Part shown: positions 36,043 through 46,219 of the stretch, one piece after another
Numbering within the stretch: position 1 is the stretch's first letter
Layout of the letters: each line of letters opens with the position of its first letter
Source of the DNA: Thermus filiformis
Lineage (GTDB): Bacteria; Deinococcota; Deinococci; Deinococcales; Thermaceae
Assembly: GCF_000771745.2 (NCBI RefSeq)
Contig: NZ_JPSL02000038.1
Coordinates: 36,024-100,023 of the forward strand
Length of the DNA: 64,000 nucleotides
Direction: 5' to 3'
Translations under genes and position numbers: made by a program
Notes under the pieces: generated by a model
The model's database searches: none
What the model was told of the DNA's origin: nothing
Seen by the model: only the letters and a program-made list of their open reading frames with translations

Positions 36043-36058
36043 GGCTATACTTTAGGAC

Positions 36059-36610
36059 ATGCCGAGCTTCGCTGAGGCGCTGGCCCTCATGGAGGCCTGG
36101 ACGGAAAGCGAGTCCCTGAGGCGGCACATGCGGGCGGTGGAGGTGGCCATGCGGGCCTACGCCCGCCGCTTTGGCCAAGACGAGGAGCTTTGGGCCATCG
36201 CCGGGGTGGTGCACGACCTGGACTACGAGAAGTACCCCCAGGAGCACCCCTACCGGGGGGTGGAGGAGCTCCGGCGCCTGGGCTACCCCGAGGAGGTCCT
36301 CGAGGCCGTCTTAGGCCACGCCAGCTACACCGGGGTGCCCCGCCGGACCCTTATGGCCAAGGCCCTCTTCGCGGTGGACGAGCTCACGGGCCTGATCACC
36401 GCCGCGGTCTACGTGCGGCCGGACCGGAGCATCCTGGGCCTGGAGCTTCCCAGCCTGAAGAAGAAGTTCAAGGACAAGGCCTTCGCCAAGGGGGTGAACC
36501 GGGAGGAGATCCGCCTGGGGGCGGAGGAGCTGGGTGTGCCCCTGGACGAGCACATGGACTTCGTCCTCCGGGCCATGCGGGAGGAGGCGGACCTCCTGGG
36601 CCTCCGCTAG
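36059..36610 (+). CDS. HD-domain hydrolase
   Basis: 183 residues. The HD motif is VVHDLDYEKYPQEHPYRG, with an upstream histidine (SLRRHMRAVEVAM) and the later VLGHASYTGVPR. Metal-dependent phosphohydrolase by family; substrate unknown. A TATACT box (36046-36051) lies 7 bp before the ATG, so the mRNA is probably leaderless. The DNA between it and ispF is 16 bp. Confidence 0.85.
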   Translation: MPSFAEALALMEAWTESESLRRHMRAVEVAMRAYARRFGQDEELWAIAGVVHDLDYEKYPQEHPYRGVEELRRLGYPEEVLEAVLGHASYTGVPRRTLMAKALFAVDELTGLITAAVYVRPDRSILGLELPSLKKKFKDKAFAKGVNREEIRLGAEELGVPLDEHMDFVLRAMREEADLLGLR

Positions 36611-36626
36611 GGCTTAAACTGAGGGC

Positions 36627-36941
36627 GTGGAGACGCTTTCCCCTTACCTTGGCCAGCTCACCTTCGGGGGGGTGGCGGGGTTCGCCACCGGCTACGCCCT
36701 GAAGAAGATCGGCCGGGTCCTGGCGGTGGGGCTGGGCCTCCTCTTCGTGGTCCTCCAGCTTCTGGCCCAGGCGGGGTACGTCCAGGTGGACTGGACCCGC
36801 ATCCAAAAGGACGTGGAGCCCCTTCTGAAGGACGAGGGGGTGAAGGGCCTCTGGGAGCGCCTCCTCGCCACCCTCACCTACAACCTCCCCTTCGGGGCCA
36901 GCTTCACCGCAGGCCTCCTTTTGGGCCTCCGGTCCGGATGA
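36627..36941 (+). CDS. FUN14-family membrane protein
   Basis: 104 residues with two or three hydrophobic segments. LGQLTFGGVAGFATGYALKK and the C-terminal GASFTAGLLLGLRSG match the FUN14 domain. Bacterial function is unknown. GTG start 16 bp after the HD gene; the 3' end overlaps the convergent gene by 38 bp. Confidence 0.8.
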   Translation: METLSPYLGQLTFGGVAGFATGYALKKIGRVLAVGLGLLFVVLQLLAQAGYVQVDWTRIQKDVEPLLKDEGVKGLWERLLATLTYNLPFGASFTAGLLLGLRSG

Positions 36942-37485
36942 GGCGCTGGGGGGTGGCGATGAGCTGGACCGTCCTCTCCCGCTCGGGCAGGCGGGGGTAG
37001 ACCATCACCGGGTGGGCCAGGGTGGCGAAGGGGGCCTGGACCTCGAGCCAGGCCTGGGGGAAGCCGTACCCCTTGCCCACCCAGCCCCCCTCCTCGTCCA
37101 CGGCCACCGCCCCCACCAGGACCAGGTCCACCGCCAAAGCGGCCAGATCCACCGGCTGGCCGTACCGGCTCACCTCCCGCACCCGGAAGAGCCGCCTGGG
37201 GTCCAGCCCCTCCACCTTTAGGAACTCCCCCGGCCGGTCGGGGTGGGGGAGGATGAGGGCCTTGCCCGCCCGGAGGGCCGCCTCCCGCAGGGGCTTCAAG
37301 ACCGCGTCCATCCCCGCCAGGACCACCTTCGCCCCCTGGAACTCCGGGGTGCTCATCAGCCGCTCCGCTGCCCGCCGGGCCCCCTTGAAGTTGGGGTGGT
37401 GGCCGTGGGGCGGGGTGGGGTGGAGGGCCAGGTCGTAGCGGGCCAGGGTGTTCCAGACCTCCTCCCGCAGGGCGCCCAGGCTCAC
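36904..37485 (-). CDS. 5-formyltetrahydrofolate cyclo-ligase-related protein
   Basis: 193 residues. Resembles the MTHFS-like family: HHPNFKGARRAAERLMSTPE, then VLAGMDAVLKPLREAALRAG and VDLVLVGAVAVDEEGGWVGKGYG, the ATP/folate-loop equivalent. It is closer to the archaeal/MTHFSD-like branch than to YgfA, so the substrate is uncertain. GTG start at 37485 lies only 5 bp from the right end of the TnpB element, so any native promoter has been displaced. Confidence 0.7.
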   Translation of the reverse strand: MSLGALREEVWNTLARYDLALHPTPPHGHHPNFKGARRAAERLMSTPEFQGAKVVLAGMDAVLKPLREAALRAGKALILPHPDRPGEFLKVEGLDPRRLFRVREVSRYGQPVDLAALAVDLVLVGAVAVDEEGGWVGKGYGFPQAWLEVQAPFATLAHPVMVYPRLPERERTVQLIATPQRLIRTGGPKGGLR

Positions 37486-39092
37486 GGGTTATACCGGTTT
37501 ATACTGGAATCTTTCACGGTACCCGAATGGGTACCGTAGGCCCTTCCCGGTAAAAAGGACCTAGGTCCACCCTCCTTCCCCCTCCCACGGTCCCGGTACA
37601 GAGGTGGGCCTTGTACCAGGACGGGCTTGAGGCGGGATAAATCCCTCGGCACCTCACGCCCAAGGAGGGGCAGGAAGAGACCTACCCGCAGAACCCGCCA
37701 GGGATTGGCACCGTAGGAGTTCCTTCCGTTGGTGACCTCCTTCCGGCTCCCTGGCGAGCCCTGCGGGCTTAAAAGGACCAAAGCCCTGTGGGCTTTAGCC
37801 TTCTCACGGAGTAGGCGGCGCTTCAGGTAGGGGTTCTTTTCACCTTTTCTCCTTTCCTCCAGATCGGAAGCCAGGCCCTCGTAGAAGGTCCTGGCGTGTT
37901 CCCGGAAGCTCTCATCCTGAAGGAGCTGCTGGTAGCTCTTGGGCAGCTTCTCCTCAAACCCCAAAGCCCTCCTTCCGATGACGTAGGCGGCGGCTACGTC
38001 CTTGGAAAGGGAAAGCTGGGGAGCGTACTTGAGCATCCCAATCGTGGAGGTGTCCTGAGGACTGACCTGTACGACCTCAACGCCCTTTTTCAGGGCCAAG
38101 GTGTGGATCTTCCTCAGGAGGGAAGCGTAGGCAAAGCGATGCTGGATCCTGCGAAACGAACGACCAGAACCGTCCCCCCTTCTGGATTTACGCAGGTGTT
38201 TCAATCGCTCCGTGACGATGGCAACTCCATTCGCCACGGCAAAGTCCGTGACCTCGTGGGCCACCATCCAAAGGAGGGTTTCCTTGGCCCCACGATTGGG
38301 AGCTCGGTCCACCTCATCAAGGGGGATGGTGAAGTAATGGCGCAGGTTCCCATCCGGGTTGACCAAGGCCAGGGCGAGGTGGTACGGCTCCGCGTTCACG
38401 TCCAGGGCAAGAACGCCGTTTTTCCTTGTATTGGTCGGGGGTGGAGCTTCTTCCTTCCAGGTGAAGCTGGCGTATACCTCTCCGTCCTTCAGGGTCAGCT
38501 CCACGTTGTAGGACTCCCGGGCGTACACCCTTTGGAGGAGCCGACCCAGGTTGGGGTGGGTGGTCTGGACAAGGGCGTAAGCGTAGGTCCCGTTACCCAA
38601 GCTGATTCGTAGCCGAAGGGTCGGTTTGTCGTTGCTGCCGGAGTGGGGTGGTGTGAGCTCGAGCCGGAGGCAAGGGTTACCCCCCGCACGCTTCTTCCCT
38701 CGGCAGTACAGGAGTCCCTGCCTTTTCTCCTTCCACTCCCGTTTTCTCTTCCTCCAGGCCTTCGGGTCGTGCTTCTTCCGGAGGTCAAGGAAGAGCTTCC
38801 TTCCGCCAAAGACCACTTTCTCGGGGTCTATCCCGCGCTCCTTGGCGGACCTAAGGGCCATCTCGGCCTTGAGGAGGGCGCCTTGGATGTAGTAGCTGCC
38901 TAGGCCGAAAAGGGTGCCTAGGGGGCCTTCCACGGACCACAGCTTCTCGCGGGGGACGCCTTCCACCAGCCGGTTGTAGGCGTAGCGCCGGGCGGCGGAG
39001 AACCGGCGCATGAGGTCCAGAACGGCTTGCTTGTCCCCCTTGTTGGGGAAGATGAGTTTGGCCTGGACTCCTTGGAAGTGGCTCCTTTCCAT
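37482..39092 (-). CDS. tnpB: TnpB, RNA-guided RuvC-like nuclease (copy 2)
   Basis: 536 residues, closely similar to copy 1 through the catalytic core (VLALDVNAEP, VTERLKHLRK, LSLSKDVAAAY) and again without a zinc ribbon. The last residues read through the element end and stop outside it, at the GTG of the next gene. Compared with copy 1 the tail is different in length and frame, as expected if this DNA is kept for its RNA. An internal insertion (TPPHSGSNDKP) distinguishes the copies. Confidence 0.85.
   Translation of the reverse strand: MERSHFQGVQAKLIFPNKGDKQAVLDLMRRFSAARRYAYNRLVEGVPREKLWSVEGPLGTLFGLGSYYIQGALLKAEMALRSAKERGIDPEKVVFGGRKLFLDLRKKHDPKAWRKRKREWKEKRQGLLYCRGKKRAGGNPCLRLELTPPHSGSNDKPTLRLRISLGNGTYAYALVQTTHPNLGRLLQRVYARESYNVELTLKDGEVYASFTWKEEAPPPTNTRKNGVLALDVNAEPYHLALALVNPDGNLRHYFTIPLDEVDRAPNRGAKETLLWMVAHEVTDFAVANGVAIVTERLKHLRKSRRGDGSGRSFRRIQHRFAYASLLRKIHTLALKKGVEVVQVSPQDTSTIGMLKYAPQLSLSKDVAAAYVIGRRALGFEEKLPKSYQQLLQDESFREHARTFYEGLASDLEERRKGEKNPYLKRRLLREKAKAHRALVLLSPQGSPGSRKEVTNGRNSYGANPWRVLRVGLFLPLLGREVPRDLSRLKPVLVQGPPLYRDRGRGKEGGPRSFLPGRAYGTHSGTVKDSSINRYNP
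37491..37640 (-). ncRNA. Putative omega RNA of TnpB copy 2
   Basis: The 3' end of the element has a strong hairpin, CGGTACCC-GAAT-GGGTACCG (37517-37536), 26 bp from the right end. Its guide would continue into 37490-37471, the start of the folate-ligase-like gene. Boundaries are uncertain; inferred by analogy with ISDra2-type elements. Confidence 0.45.
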
Positions 39093-39197
39093 AACGATCG
39101 GGGGTGCGCCTCCGCCTCAAAAGCCATTATATCGGCCTTCCGGTTTTCGGAGACCGCTCACCTATGGGTGTAAAGGGTGCGGCAGAAAAGAAAGGGT
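37491..39197 (-). mobile_element. IS200/IS605-type element carrying only tnpB (copy 2)
   Basis: About 1.7 kb, with ends matching copy 1: ACCCTTTCTTTTCTGC at the left end (minus strand) and GTATAAACCGGTAT at the right. The base run before the left end is CTAAT. It fills the gap between dnaE (16 bp away) and the folate-ligase-like gene (5 bp away), so both neighbours must take their expression signals from the element end or from inside it. Confidence 0.85.
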
Positions 39198-39212
39198 ATT
39201 AGAGTATAGGCG

Positions 39213-42200
39213 ATGGGGGATAAACCGCTGAAGTTCGCCCACCTGCACCAGCACACCCAGTTCTCCCTTCTGGACGGGGCGGCCCGCCTCGAGGACCTCC
39301 TTTCCTGGGTCAAGGCCACCACCCCCCACGACCCCGCTTTGGCCATGACCGACCACGGGAACCTCTTCGGGGCGGTGGAGTTCTACAAGAAGGCCACCGC
39401 TAAGGGCATCAAGCCCATCATCGGCTACGAGGCCTACGTGGCGGCGGAGAGCCGCTTTGACCGCAAGCGGGGCAAGGGGCTGGACGGGGGGTACTTCCAC
39501 CTCACCCTGCTGGCCAAGGACTTCCGGGGCTACCAGAACCTGGTGAAGCTGGCCTCCCGGGCCTACCTGGAGGGCTTCTACGAGAAGCCCCGCATAGACC
39601 GGGAGATCCTGCGAGAGCACGCGGAGGGGCTGATCGCCCTCTCGGGCTGCCTGGGGGCGGAGATCCCCCAGTTCATCCTCCAGGACCGGCTGGACCTGGC
39701 CGAGGCCCGGCTCAACGAGTACCTCTCCATCTTCAAGGACCGCTTCTTCATTGAGATCCAGGACCACGGCCTTCCCGAGCAGAAGAAGGTCAACCAGGTC
39801 CTGAAGGAGTTCGCCCGCAAGTACGGCCTGGGGATGGTGGCCACCAACGACGGCCACTACGTGCGCAAGGAGGACGCGGAGGCCCACGCCGTCCTCTTGG
39901 CCATCCAGTCCAAGACCACCTGGGACGACCCCGAGCGCTGGAGGTTTCCCTGCGACGAGTTCTACGTCAAGACCCCGGAGGAGATGCGCCAGGCCCTGGG
40001 GGAGGAGTGGGGGGACGAGCCCTTTGACAACACGGTGGAGATCGCCCGCATGTGCAACGTGGAGCTGCCCATCGGGGACAAGATGGTCTACCGCATCCCC
40101 CGCTACCCCCTGCCCGAGGGCCGGACGGAGAGCCAGTACCTGCGGGAGCTCACCTTCGCCGGGCTTCTCAAGCGCTACCCGGACCGGGTCACGGAGGAGG
40201 TCTACCGGGAGTTTTTCCGCAAGCTCGGCAAGCTTCCGCCCCACGGGGACGGGGAGGCTTTGGCCCGGGCCTTGGGCCAGCTTTCCCCGGAGGACTGGGA
40301 GAGGGCAAGGGGGCTCCTACCCCCCTTGGAGGGGGTCTCGGAGTGGGACGGGTGGCGGATTTTGGCTCGAGCCCTCTACGAGCTCTCCATCATAGAGCGG
40401 ATGGGCTTTCCGGGCTACTTCCTCATCGTCCAGGACTACGTGGGCTGGGCCAAGGCGAACGGGATCTCCGTGGGGCCCGGCAGGGGAAGCGCCGCCGGGA
40501 GCCTGGTGGCCTACGCGGTGGGCATCACCAACATAGACCCCCTGCGCTTCGGCCTCCTGTTTGAGCGCTTCCTCAACCCCGAGCGGGTTTCCATGCCGGA
40601 CATTGACACCGACTTCTCCGACCGCCGCCGGGACGAGGTGATCCGGTACGTGAAGGAGCGCTACGGGGAGGAGAAGGTGGCCCAGATCGGCACCTTCGGA
40701 AGCCTGGCCTCCAAGGCCGCCCTCAAGGACGTGGCCCGGGTCTTCGGCGTCCCCCACAAGCGGGCGGAGGAGCTCGCCAAGCTCATCCCCGTCCAGTTCG
40801 GCAAGCCCAAGCCCCTGGCGGAGGCTTTGGAGGTGGTCCCGGAGCTCAGGGCGGAGATGGAGAAGGACCCCCTGATCCGCCGGGTGATCCAGGTGGCCAT
40901 GCGCCTCGAGGGCCTCTCCCGCCACGCCTCCGTCCACGCGGCGGGGGTGGTCATCTCGGACCAGCCCCTCACGGAGCTGGTCCCCCTGATGCGGGACACC
41001 TCCGGCGAGGGGGTGGTGACCCAGTACGACATGGGCGGGGTGGAGGCCCTGGGGCTTTTGAAGATGGACTTCCTGGGCCTGCGCACCCTCTCCTTCCTGG
41101 ACGAGGCCCGGCGCATCGTCAAGGAGTCCCGGGGGGTGGACCTGGACTACGACCGCCTCCCCCTGGACGACCCCAAGACCTTTGAGCTCCTCTCCCGGGG
41201 CGAGACCAAGGGGGTCTTCCAGCTGGAGTCGGGCGGGATGACCGCCACGGTGCGGGGGCTGAAGCCCAGGCGGCTGGAGGACATCATCGCCCTGGTCTCC
41301 CTCTACCGCCCGGGGCCCATGGAGCACATCCCCACCTACATCCGCCGCCACCACGGCCAGGAGCCCGTGAGCTACGCCGAGTTCCCCCACGCGGAGAAGT
41401 ACCTGAGGCCCATCCTGGACGAGACCTACGGGATCCCCGTCTACCAGGAGCAGATCATGCAGATCGCCTCGGCTGTGGCGGGGTACTCCCTGGGCGAGGC
41501 GGACCTGCTCCGCCGGGCCATGGGCAAGAAGAAGGTGGAGGAGATGCAGAAGCACCGGGAGCGCTTCGTCCGGGGGGCCAAGGAGCGGGGCGTGCCCGAG
41601 GAGGAGGCGGACCGGCTCTTTGACCTGCTCGAGGCCTTCGCCAACTACGGCTTCAACAAGTGCCTCCCCGCCCGGGCCAAGGTGGTGGACTACCGCACGG
41701 GCCGGCTCCTCACCGTGGGGGAGATCGTCCGGGAGGGCCCCCAGGGGGTCTGGGTCGCCTCCTTGGACGAGAGGACCCTCCGCCTGGTGCCCCGCCCGGT
41801 GGTGGCGGCCTTCCCGAGCGGCCGGGCCCAGGTCCTCCGCCTCCGCACCTCCACCGGCCGGGTGCTCGAGGCCACGGCCAACCACCCCGTCTACACCCCG
41901 GAGGGCTGGCGGCCCCTGGGGGCCCTGGCCCCGGGGGACCACCTGGCCCTCCCCCGCCACCTGCCCTACCGGCCCTCCGCCAGCCTCAAGCCCCACGAGC
42001 TGGACCTTCTGGCCTTCGCCCTGGCCAAGGGCAACCTCCGCCATAAGCGCGGCTTCTGCCTCTACCCCGCCTCGCCGGAGGAGCTCGCCGCCATGGAGGA
42101 GGCCCTGGCCGCCTTCCCCAACACCCGCACCCGGGTGGTCGGGCGGCGGGGGGTGGCCCACCTCTACGTGGGCCGGAAGGACCGCAAGTCCCCTTCCGGG

Positions 42201-44051
42201 GCCGAGGCCTTCCTTAAGGAGCTGGGCCTCTTCGGGCTTTCCGCCCGGGAGAAGCACCTCCCCGAGGTGGTCTTCCGCCTTCCCCCCGAGGAGGTGGCCC
42301 GCCTCCTGGGCCGGCTCTGGGTGGGGGACGGGGAGGTGTTCCCCTACACCACCTCCTCGGAAGCCCTCGCCCGGGGGGTCCAGCACCTCCTCCTGCGGCT
42401 CGGCCTCCAAAGCCGCCTAGTGGAGGAGGGCAAGGGGTATGCGGTCCACCTCCTGGGGGGCCTCGAGGCCGCCCGGGCCTTCGCCGAGCAGGTGGGGCCC
42501 TACCTCCTGGGCGGGCGCCGGGAGGAGCTAAAGCGCCTCCTCAGGGACCTGGAGGCGGGAAGGCGCACCCAGGACCTCCTCCCCCTGGCCTTTTTGCCCC
42601 TGGCGCGCCAGGCGGCGGCCGAGGCCGGGGGGCGGGAGGCGCACGGGAGGGGCCCGGCCCGGGCCACGGTGGAGCGCCTGGCCGCCCTCACGGAAAGCCT
42701 CGCCCTTTTGCGCCTGGCCCAGGCCGAGGTGTACTGGGACCGGGTGGAGGCGGTGGAGGCCCTGGGGGAGGAGGAGGTCTTTGACCTCACCGTGGAGGGC
42801 ACCCACACCTTCGTGGCCGAGGACGTCATCGTCCACAACTCCCACGCCGCCGCCTACAGCCTCCTCTCCTACCAGACCGCCTACGTCAAGGCCCACTACC
42901 CGGTGGAGTTCATGGCCGCCCTCCTCTCCGTGGAGCGCCACGACTCCGACAAGGTGGCCGAGTACATCCGGGACGCCCGGGCCATGGGGATTGAGGTCCT
43001 CGCCCCGGACGTGAACGAGAGCGGGTTTGACTTCCGGGTGGTGGGGGGGCGGATCCTCTTCGGCCTCTCCGCGGTGAAGAACGTGGGCGAGGGGGCGGCG
43101 GAGGCCATCTTGGCCGAGCGGGCCAAGGGGCCTTACAAGAGCTTCGCGGACTTCCTTCTCCGGCTGGACGAGAAGGTGGCCAACCGGCGGGCGGTGGAGT
43201 CTTTGATCAAGGCGGGGGCCTTTGACCGCTTCGCCGAGCGGGGCCAGCTTCTTGCCGCCTTGGACGAGTTCCTCCGCTGGGCCTCTTTGGAGAGGGAGCG
43301 GAGAAAGAGCGGCTTCGGTCTGCTTTTTGATTCGGTGGAGCCCCCCCTGCCCAAGACCCCTCCCCTGGACGAGGTGACCCGGCTCCGGTACGAGAAGGAG
43401 GCCCTGGGCCTCTACCTCTCCGGCCACCCCGTCCTCCGGTACCCGGGGCTGAAGGAGGCGGCCACCACCAGCCTGGCCGGCCTCCGGGCCTACCTGCGGA
43501 CCACGGGGGGGCGGCGGGCCCGGGTCATCCTGGCGGGGGTGGTGGAGGAGGTGGTGCGCAAGCCCACCCGGAGCGGGGGCATGATGGCCCGGTTCATCCT
43601 CTCCGACGAGACGGGGGCCCTGGAGGCCATCGCCTTCGGCCGGGCTTACGAGCAGGTCTCCCCCCGGCTCAAGGAGGACGTCCCGGTCCTCCTCCTGGCC
43701 GAGGTGGAAGAAGAGGAGGAGAACCTCCGCCTTTTGGCCCAGGCGGTCTACCCCTACGAGGAGCTGGCCCACCTGCCCCGGGCCGTGGAGCTCGAGCTGG
43801 ACCTGGCCCTTCTGGACGAGGAGGCCATGGTCCACCTGCGGAGCCTCCTCGAGGAGCACCCGGGCACTTTGCCCCTGTACCTGAAGGTGGAGGGGCCCTT
43901 CGGGGAGGCCCTCCTGGCCGCCCGGGAGGTCCGGGTGGGGGAGGAGGTGCTGGCCCTTTTGGAAAAGGAGGGGTACCGGGGCTACACGGTGCCCGACCGG
44001 GAGGCCCTTTGGGGCCTGAACCAGGGGGGCGAGGCGGCGGTGCCCTTTTAA
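39213..44051 (+). CDS. dnaE: DNA polymerase III alpha subunit with intein
   Basis: 1612-residue precursor; about 1219 after splicing. PHP domain at the N-terminus (FAHLHQHTQFSLLDGAA), polymerase catalytic acids in SMPDIDTDFSDRR, and C-terminal OB and tail regions (GALEAIAFGRAYEQV). An intein (residues 817-1209) interrupts the conserved NYGFNK/SHAAAYS sequence. This is the replicative polymerase, so splicing must work. The ATG aligns with T. thermophilus DnaE. A TnpB element ends 16 bp upstream. Confidence 0.96.
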   Translation: MGDKPLKFAHLHQHTQFSLLDGAARLEDLLSWVKATTPHDPALAMTDHGNLFGAVEFYKKATAKGIKPIIGYEAYVAAESRFDRKRGKGLDGGYFHLTLLAKDFRGYQNLVKLASRAYLEGFYEKPRIDREILREHAEGLIALSGCLGAEIPQFILQDRLDLAEARLNEYLSIFKDRFFIEIQDHGLPEQKKVNQVLKEFARKYGLGMVATNDGHYVRKEDAEAHAVLLAIQSKTTWDDPERWRFPCDEFYVKTPEEMRQALGEEWGDEPFDNTVEIARMCNVELPIGDKMVYRIPRYPLPEGRTESQYLRELTFAGLLKRYPDRVTEEVYREFFRKLGKLPPHGDGEALARALGQLSPEDWERARGLLPPLEGVSEWDGWRILARALYELSIIERMGFPGYFLIVQDYVGWAKANGISVGPGRGSAAGSLVAYAVGITNIDPLRFGLLFERFLNPERVSMPDIDTDFSDRRRDEVIRYVKERYGEEKVAQIGTFGSLASKAALKDVARVFGVPHKRAEELAKLIPVQFGKPKPLAEALEVVPELRAEMEKDPLIRRVIQVAMRLEGLSRHASVHAAGVVISDQPLTELVPLMRDTSGEGVVTQYDMGGVEALGLLKMDFLGLRTLSFLDEARRIVKESRGVDLDYDRLPLDDPKTFELLSRGETKGVFQLESGGMTATVRGLKPRRLEDIIALVSLYRPGPMEHIPTYIRRHHGQEPVSYAEFPHAEKYLRPILDETYGIPVYQEQIMQIASAVAGYSLGEADLLRRAMGKKKVEEMQKHRERFVRGAKERGVPEEEADRLFDLLEAFANYGFNKCLPARAKVVDYRTGRLLTVGEIVREGPQGVWVASLDERTLRLVPRPVVAAFPSGRAQVLRLRTSTGRVLEATANHPVYTPEGWRPLGALAPGDHLALPRHLPYRPSASLKPHELDLLAFALAKGNLRHKRGFCLYPASPEELAAMEEALAAFPNTRTRVVGRRGVAHLYVGRKDRKSPSGAEAFLKELGLFGLSAREKHLPEVVFRLPPEEVARLLGRLWVGDGEVFPYTTSSEALARGVQHLLLRLGLQSRLVEEGKGYAVHLLGGLEAARAFAEQVGPYLLGGRREELKRLLRDLEAGRRTQDLLPLAFLPLARQAAAEAGGREAHGRGPARATVERLAALTESLALLRLAQAEVYWDRVEAVEALGEEEVFDLTVEGTHTFVAEDVIVHNSHAAAYSLLSYQTAYVKAHYPVEFMAALLSVERHDSDKVAEYIRDARAMGIEVLAPDVNESGFDFRVVGGRILFGLSAVKNVGEGAAEAILAERAKGPYKSFADFLLRLDEKVANRRAVESLIKAGAFDRFAERGQLLAALDEFLRWASLERERRKSGFGLLFDSVEPPLPKTPPLDEVTRLRYEKEALGLYLSGHPVLRYPGLKEAATTSLAGLRAYLRTTGGRRARVILAGVVEEVVRKPTRSGGMMARFILSDETGALEAIAFGRAYEQVSPRLKEDVPVLLLAEVEEEEENLRLLAQAVYPYEELAHLPRAVELELDLALLDEEAMVHLRSLLEEHPGTLPLYLKVEGPFGEALLAAREVRVGEEVLALLEKEGYRGYTVPDREALWGLNQGGEAAVPF
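41661..42839 (+). other. DnaE intein (393 residues) with degenerate homing endonuclease
   Basis: Starts at Cys (CLPARAKVVDYRTGRLLTV, block A), has block B TANHPVYTPEGW, block F VFDLTVEGTHTFVAED and ends VIVHN before the extein serine. Splicing residues (Cys1, block-B His, His-Asn end, Ser+1) are all present. The DOD endonuclease motifs are weak: one reads FALAKGNLR with Lys in place of the acidic residue, the other LGRLWVGDGEV keeps an Asp. Endonuclease activity is doubtful. T. thermophilus DnaE is known to carry inteins. Confidence 0.92.
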
Positions 44052-44130
44052 TGCCACCCCGTCCCAGCTTGCGCTGGGACGGGGGCCCCGGTAAACCACC
44101 CCAGCTTGGCGCAAGCCAGGATGGGGTGAT
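44049..44130. repeat. Tandem stop-codon palindromic repeats after dnaE
   Basis: Begins TAATGCCACCCC at the dnaE stop. First unit CCGTCCCAGC-TTGC-GCTGGGACGG is perfect; the linker GGGGCCCCGGTAAACCACC follows, then a decayed unit CCAGCTTGGCGCAAGCCAGG. It separates dnaE from the convergent groEL terminator. Confidence 0.85.
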
Positions 44131-44159
44131 AAAAACCCCCGGGGCGCGCGCCCCGGGGG
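44131..44159 (-). terminator. groESL terminator
   Basis: Perfect hairpin CCCCCGGGGCGC/GCGCCCCGGGGG (44136-44159) followed on the minus strand by TTTTT (44131-44135). Located 15 bp after the groEL stop. Confidence 0.92.
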
Positions 44160-44174
44160 TGGGCCGGCTCAGGC

Positions 44175-45809
<1,635 letters not shown>

Positions 45810-45817
45810 TCACCTCC

Positions 45818-46123
45818 TTACTGCACAATCGCCAGAAGATCCCGCTCGGACAGGATCACGTACTCCTCGCCGTCAATCTCGATTTCGGTGCCGCCGTACT
45901 TGGCGAAGACCACGATGTCCCCCTCCTTGACCTCGAGGGGCACCTTCTGGCCGTTCTCCAGCACGCGGCCCGAGCCCACCGCGATGACCTTGCCCTTCTG
46001 GGGCTTCTCCTTCGCGGTGTCGGGCAGGACGATCCCGCCCTTGGTCTTGGGCTCCTCCTCGATCCGCTTCACCACAACCCGGTCGCCTAGGGGCTTCAGC
46101 ACCGTCTTCACCTCCGTCGCCAT
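45818..46123 (-). CDS. groES: Co-chaperonin GroES (Cpn10)
   Basis: 101 residues from the ATG at 46123 (a start two codons upstream is less likely). [20 protein letters not shown] and [20 protein letters not shown] are conserved. The mobile loop [14 protein letters not shown] is present. First gene of the groESL operon. Confidence 0.96.
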   Translation of the reverse strand: MATEVKTVLKPLGDRVVVKRIEEEPKTKGGIVLPDTAKEKPQKGKVIAVGSGRVLENGQKVPLEVKEGDIVVFAKYGGTEIEIDGEEYVILSERDLLAIVQ

Positions 46124-46137
46124 ACTCACTCCCCCCT

Positions 46138-46164
46138 TTGACGCTCAAAGGCTGAGAGTGTCAA
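46138..46164. promoter_or_regulatory. CIRCE-like operator upstream of groES
   Basis: 9-bp arms TTGACGCTC (46138-46146) and GAGTGTCAA (46156-46164) around a 9-bp spacer, one mismatch. The arrangement and the CTC/GAG core match CIRCE (TTAGCACTC-N9-GAGTGCTAA), the HrcA binding site; the outer bases differ. It lies downstream of the promoter, between start of transcription and gene, as in many HrcA-controlled operons. Confidence 0.75.
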
Positions 46165-46173
46165 ACCGCCCTC

Positions 46174-46202
46174 ATTATCAGACCCTCCGCTTCCCTTGTC
46201 AA
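46174..46202 (-). promoter_or_regulatory. groESL promoter
   Basis: TTGACA (46197-46202), 17-bp spacer, GATAAT (46174-46179). A strong sigma-A type promoter; the CIRCE-like site follows it. Confidence 0.85.
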
Positions 46203-46219
46203 GGGGGTTGAGGGGAGGC

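Noticed and set aside
41620..42420. Second-frame open frame inside the dnaE intein
   Set aside because: Pro/Ser/Arg-rich shadow; the intein motifs are all in the dnaE frame.
44136..44159. GC palindrome as a repeat-family member
   Set aside because: It has a T-run on the groEL side and lacks the family arms, so it is the groESL terminator.
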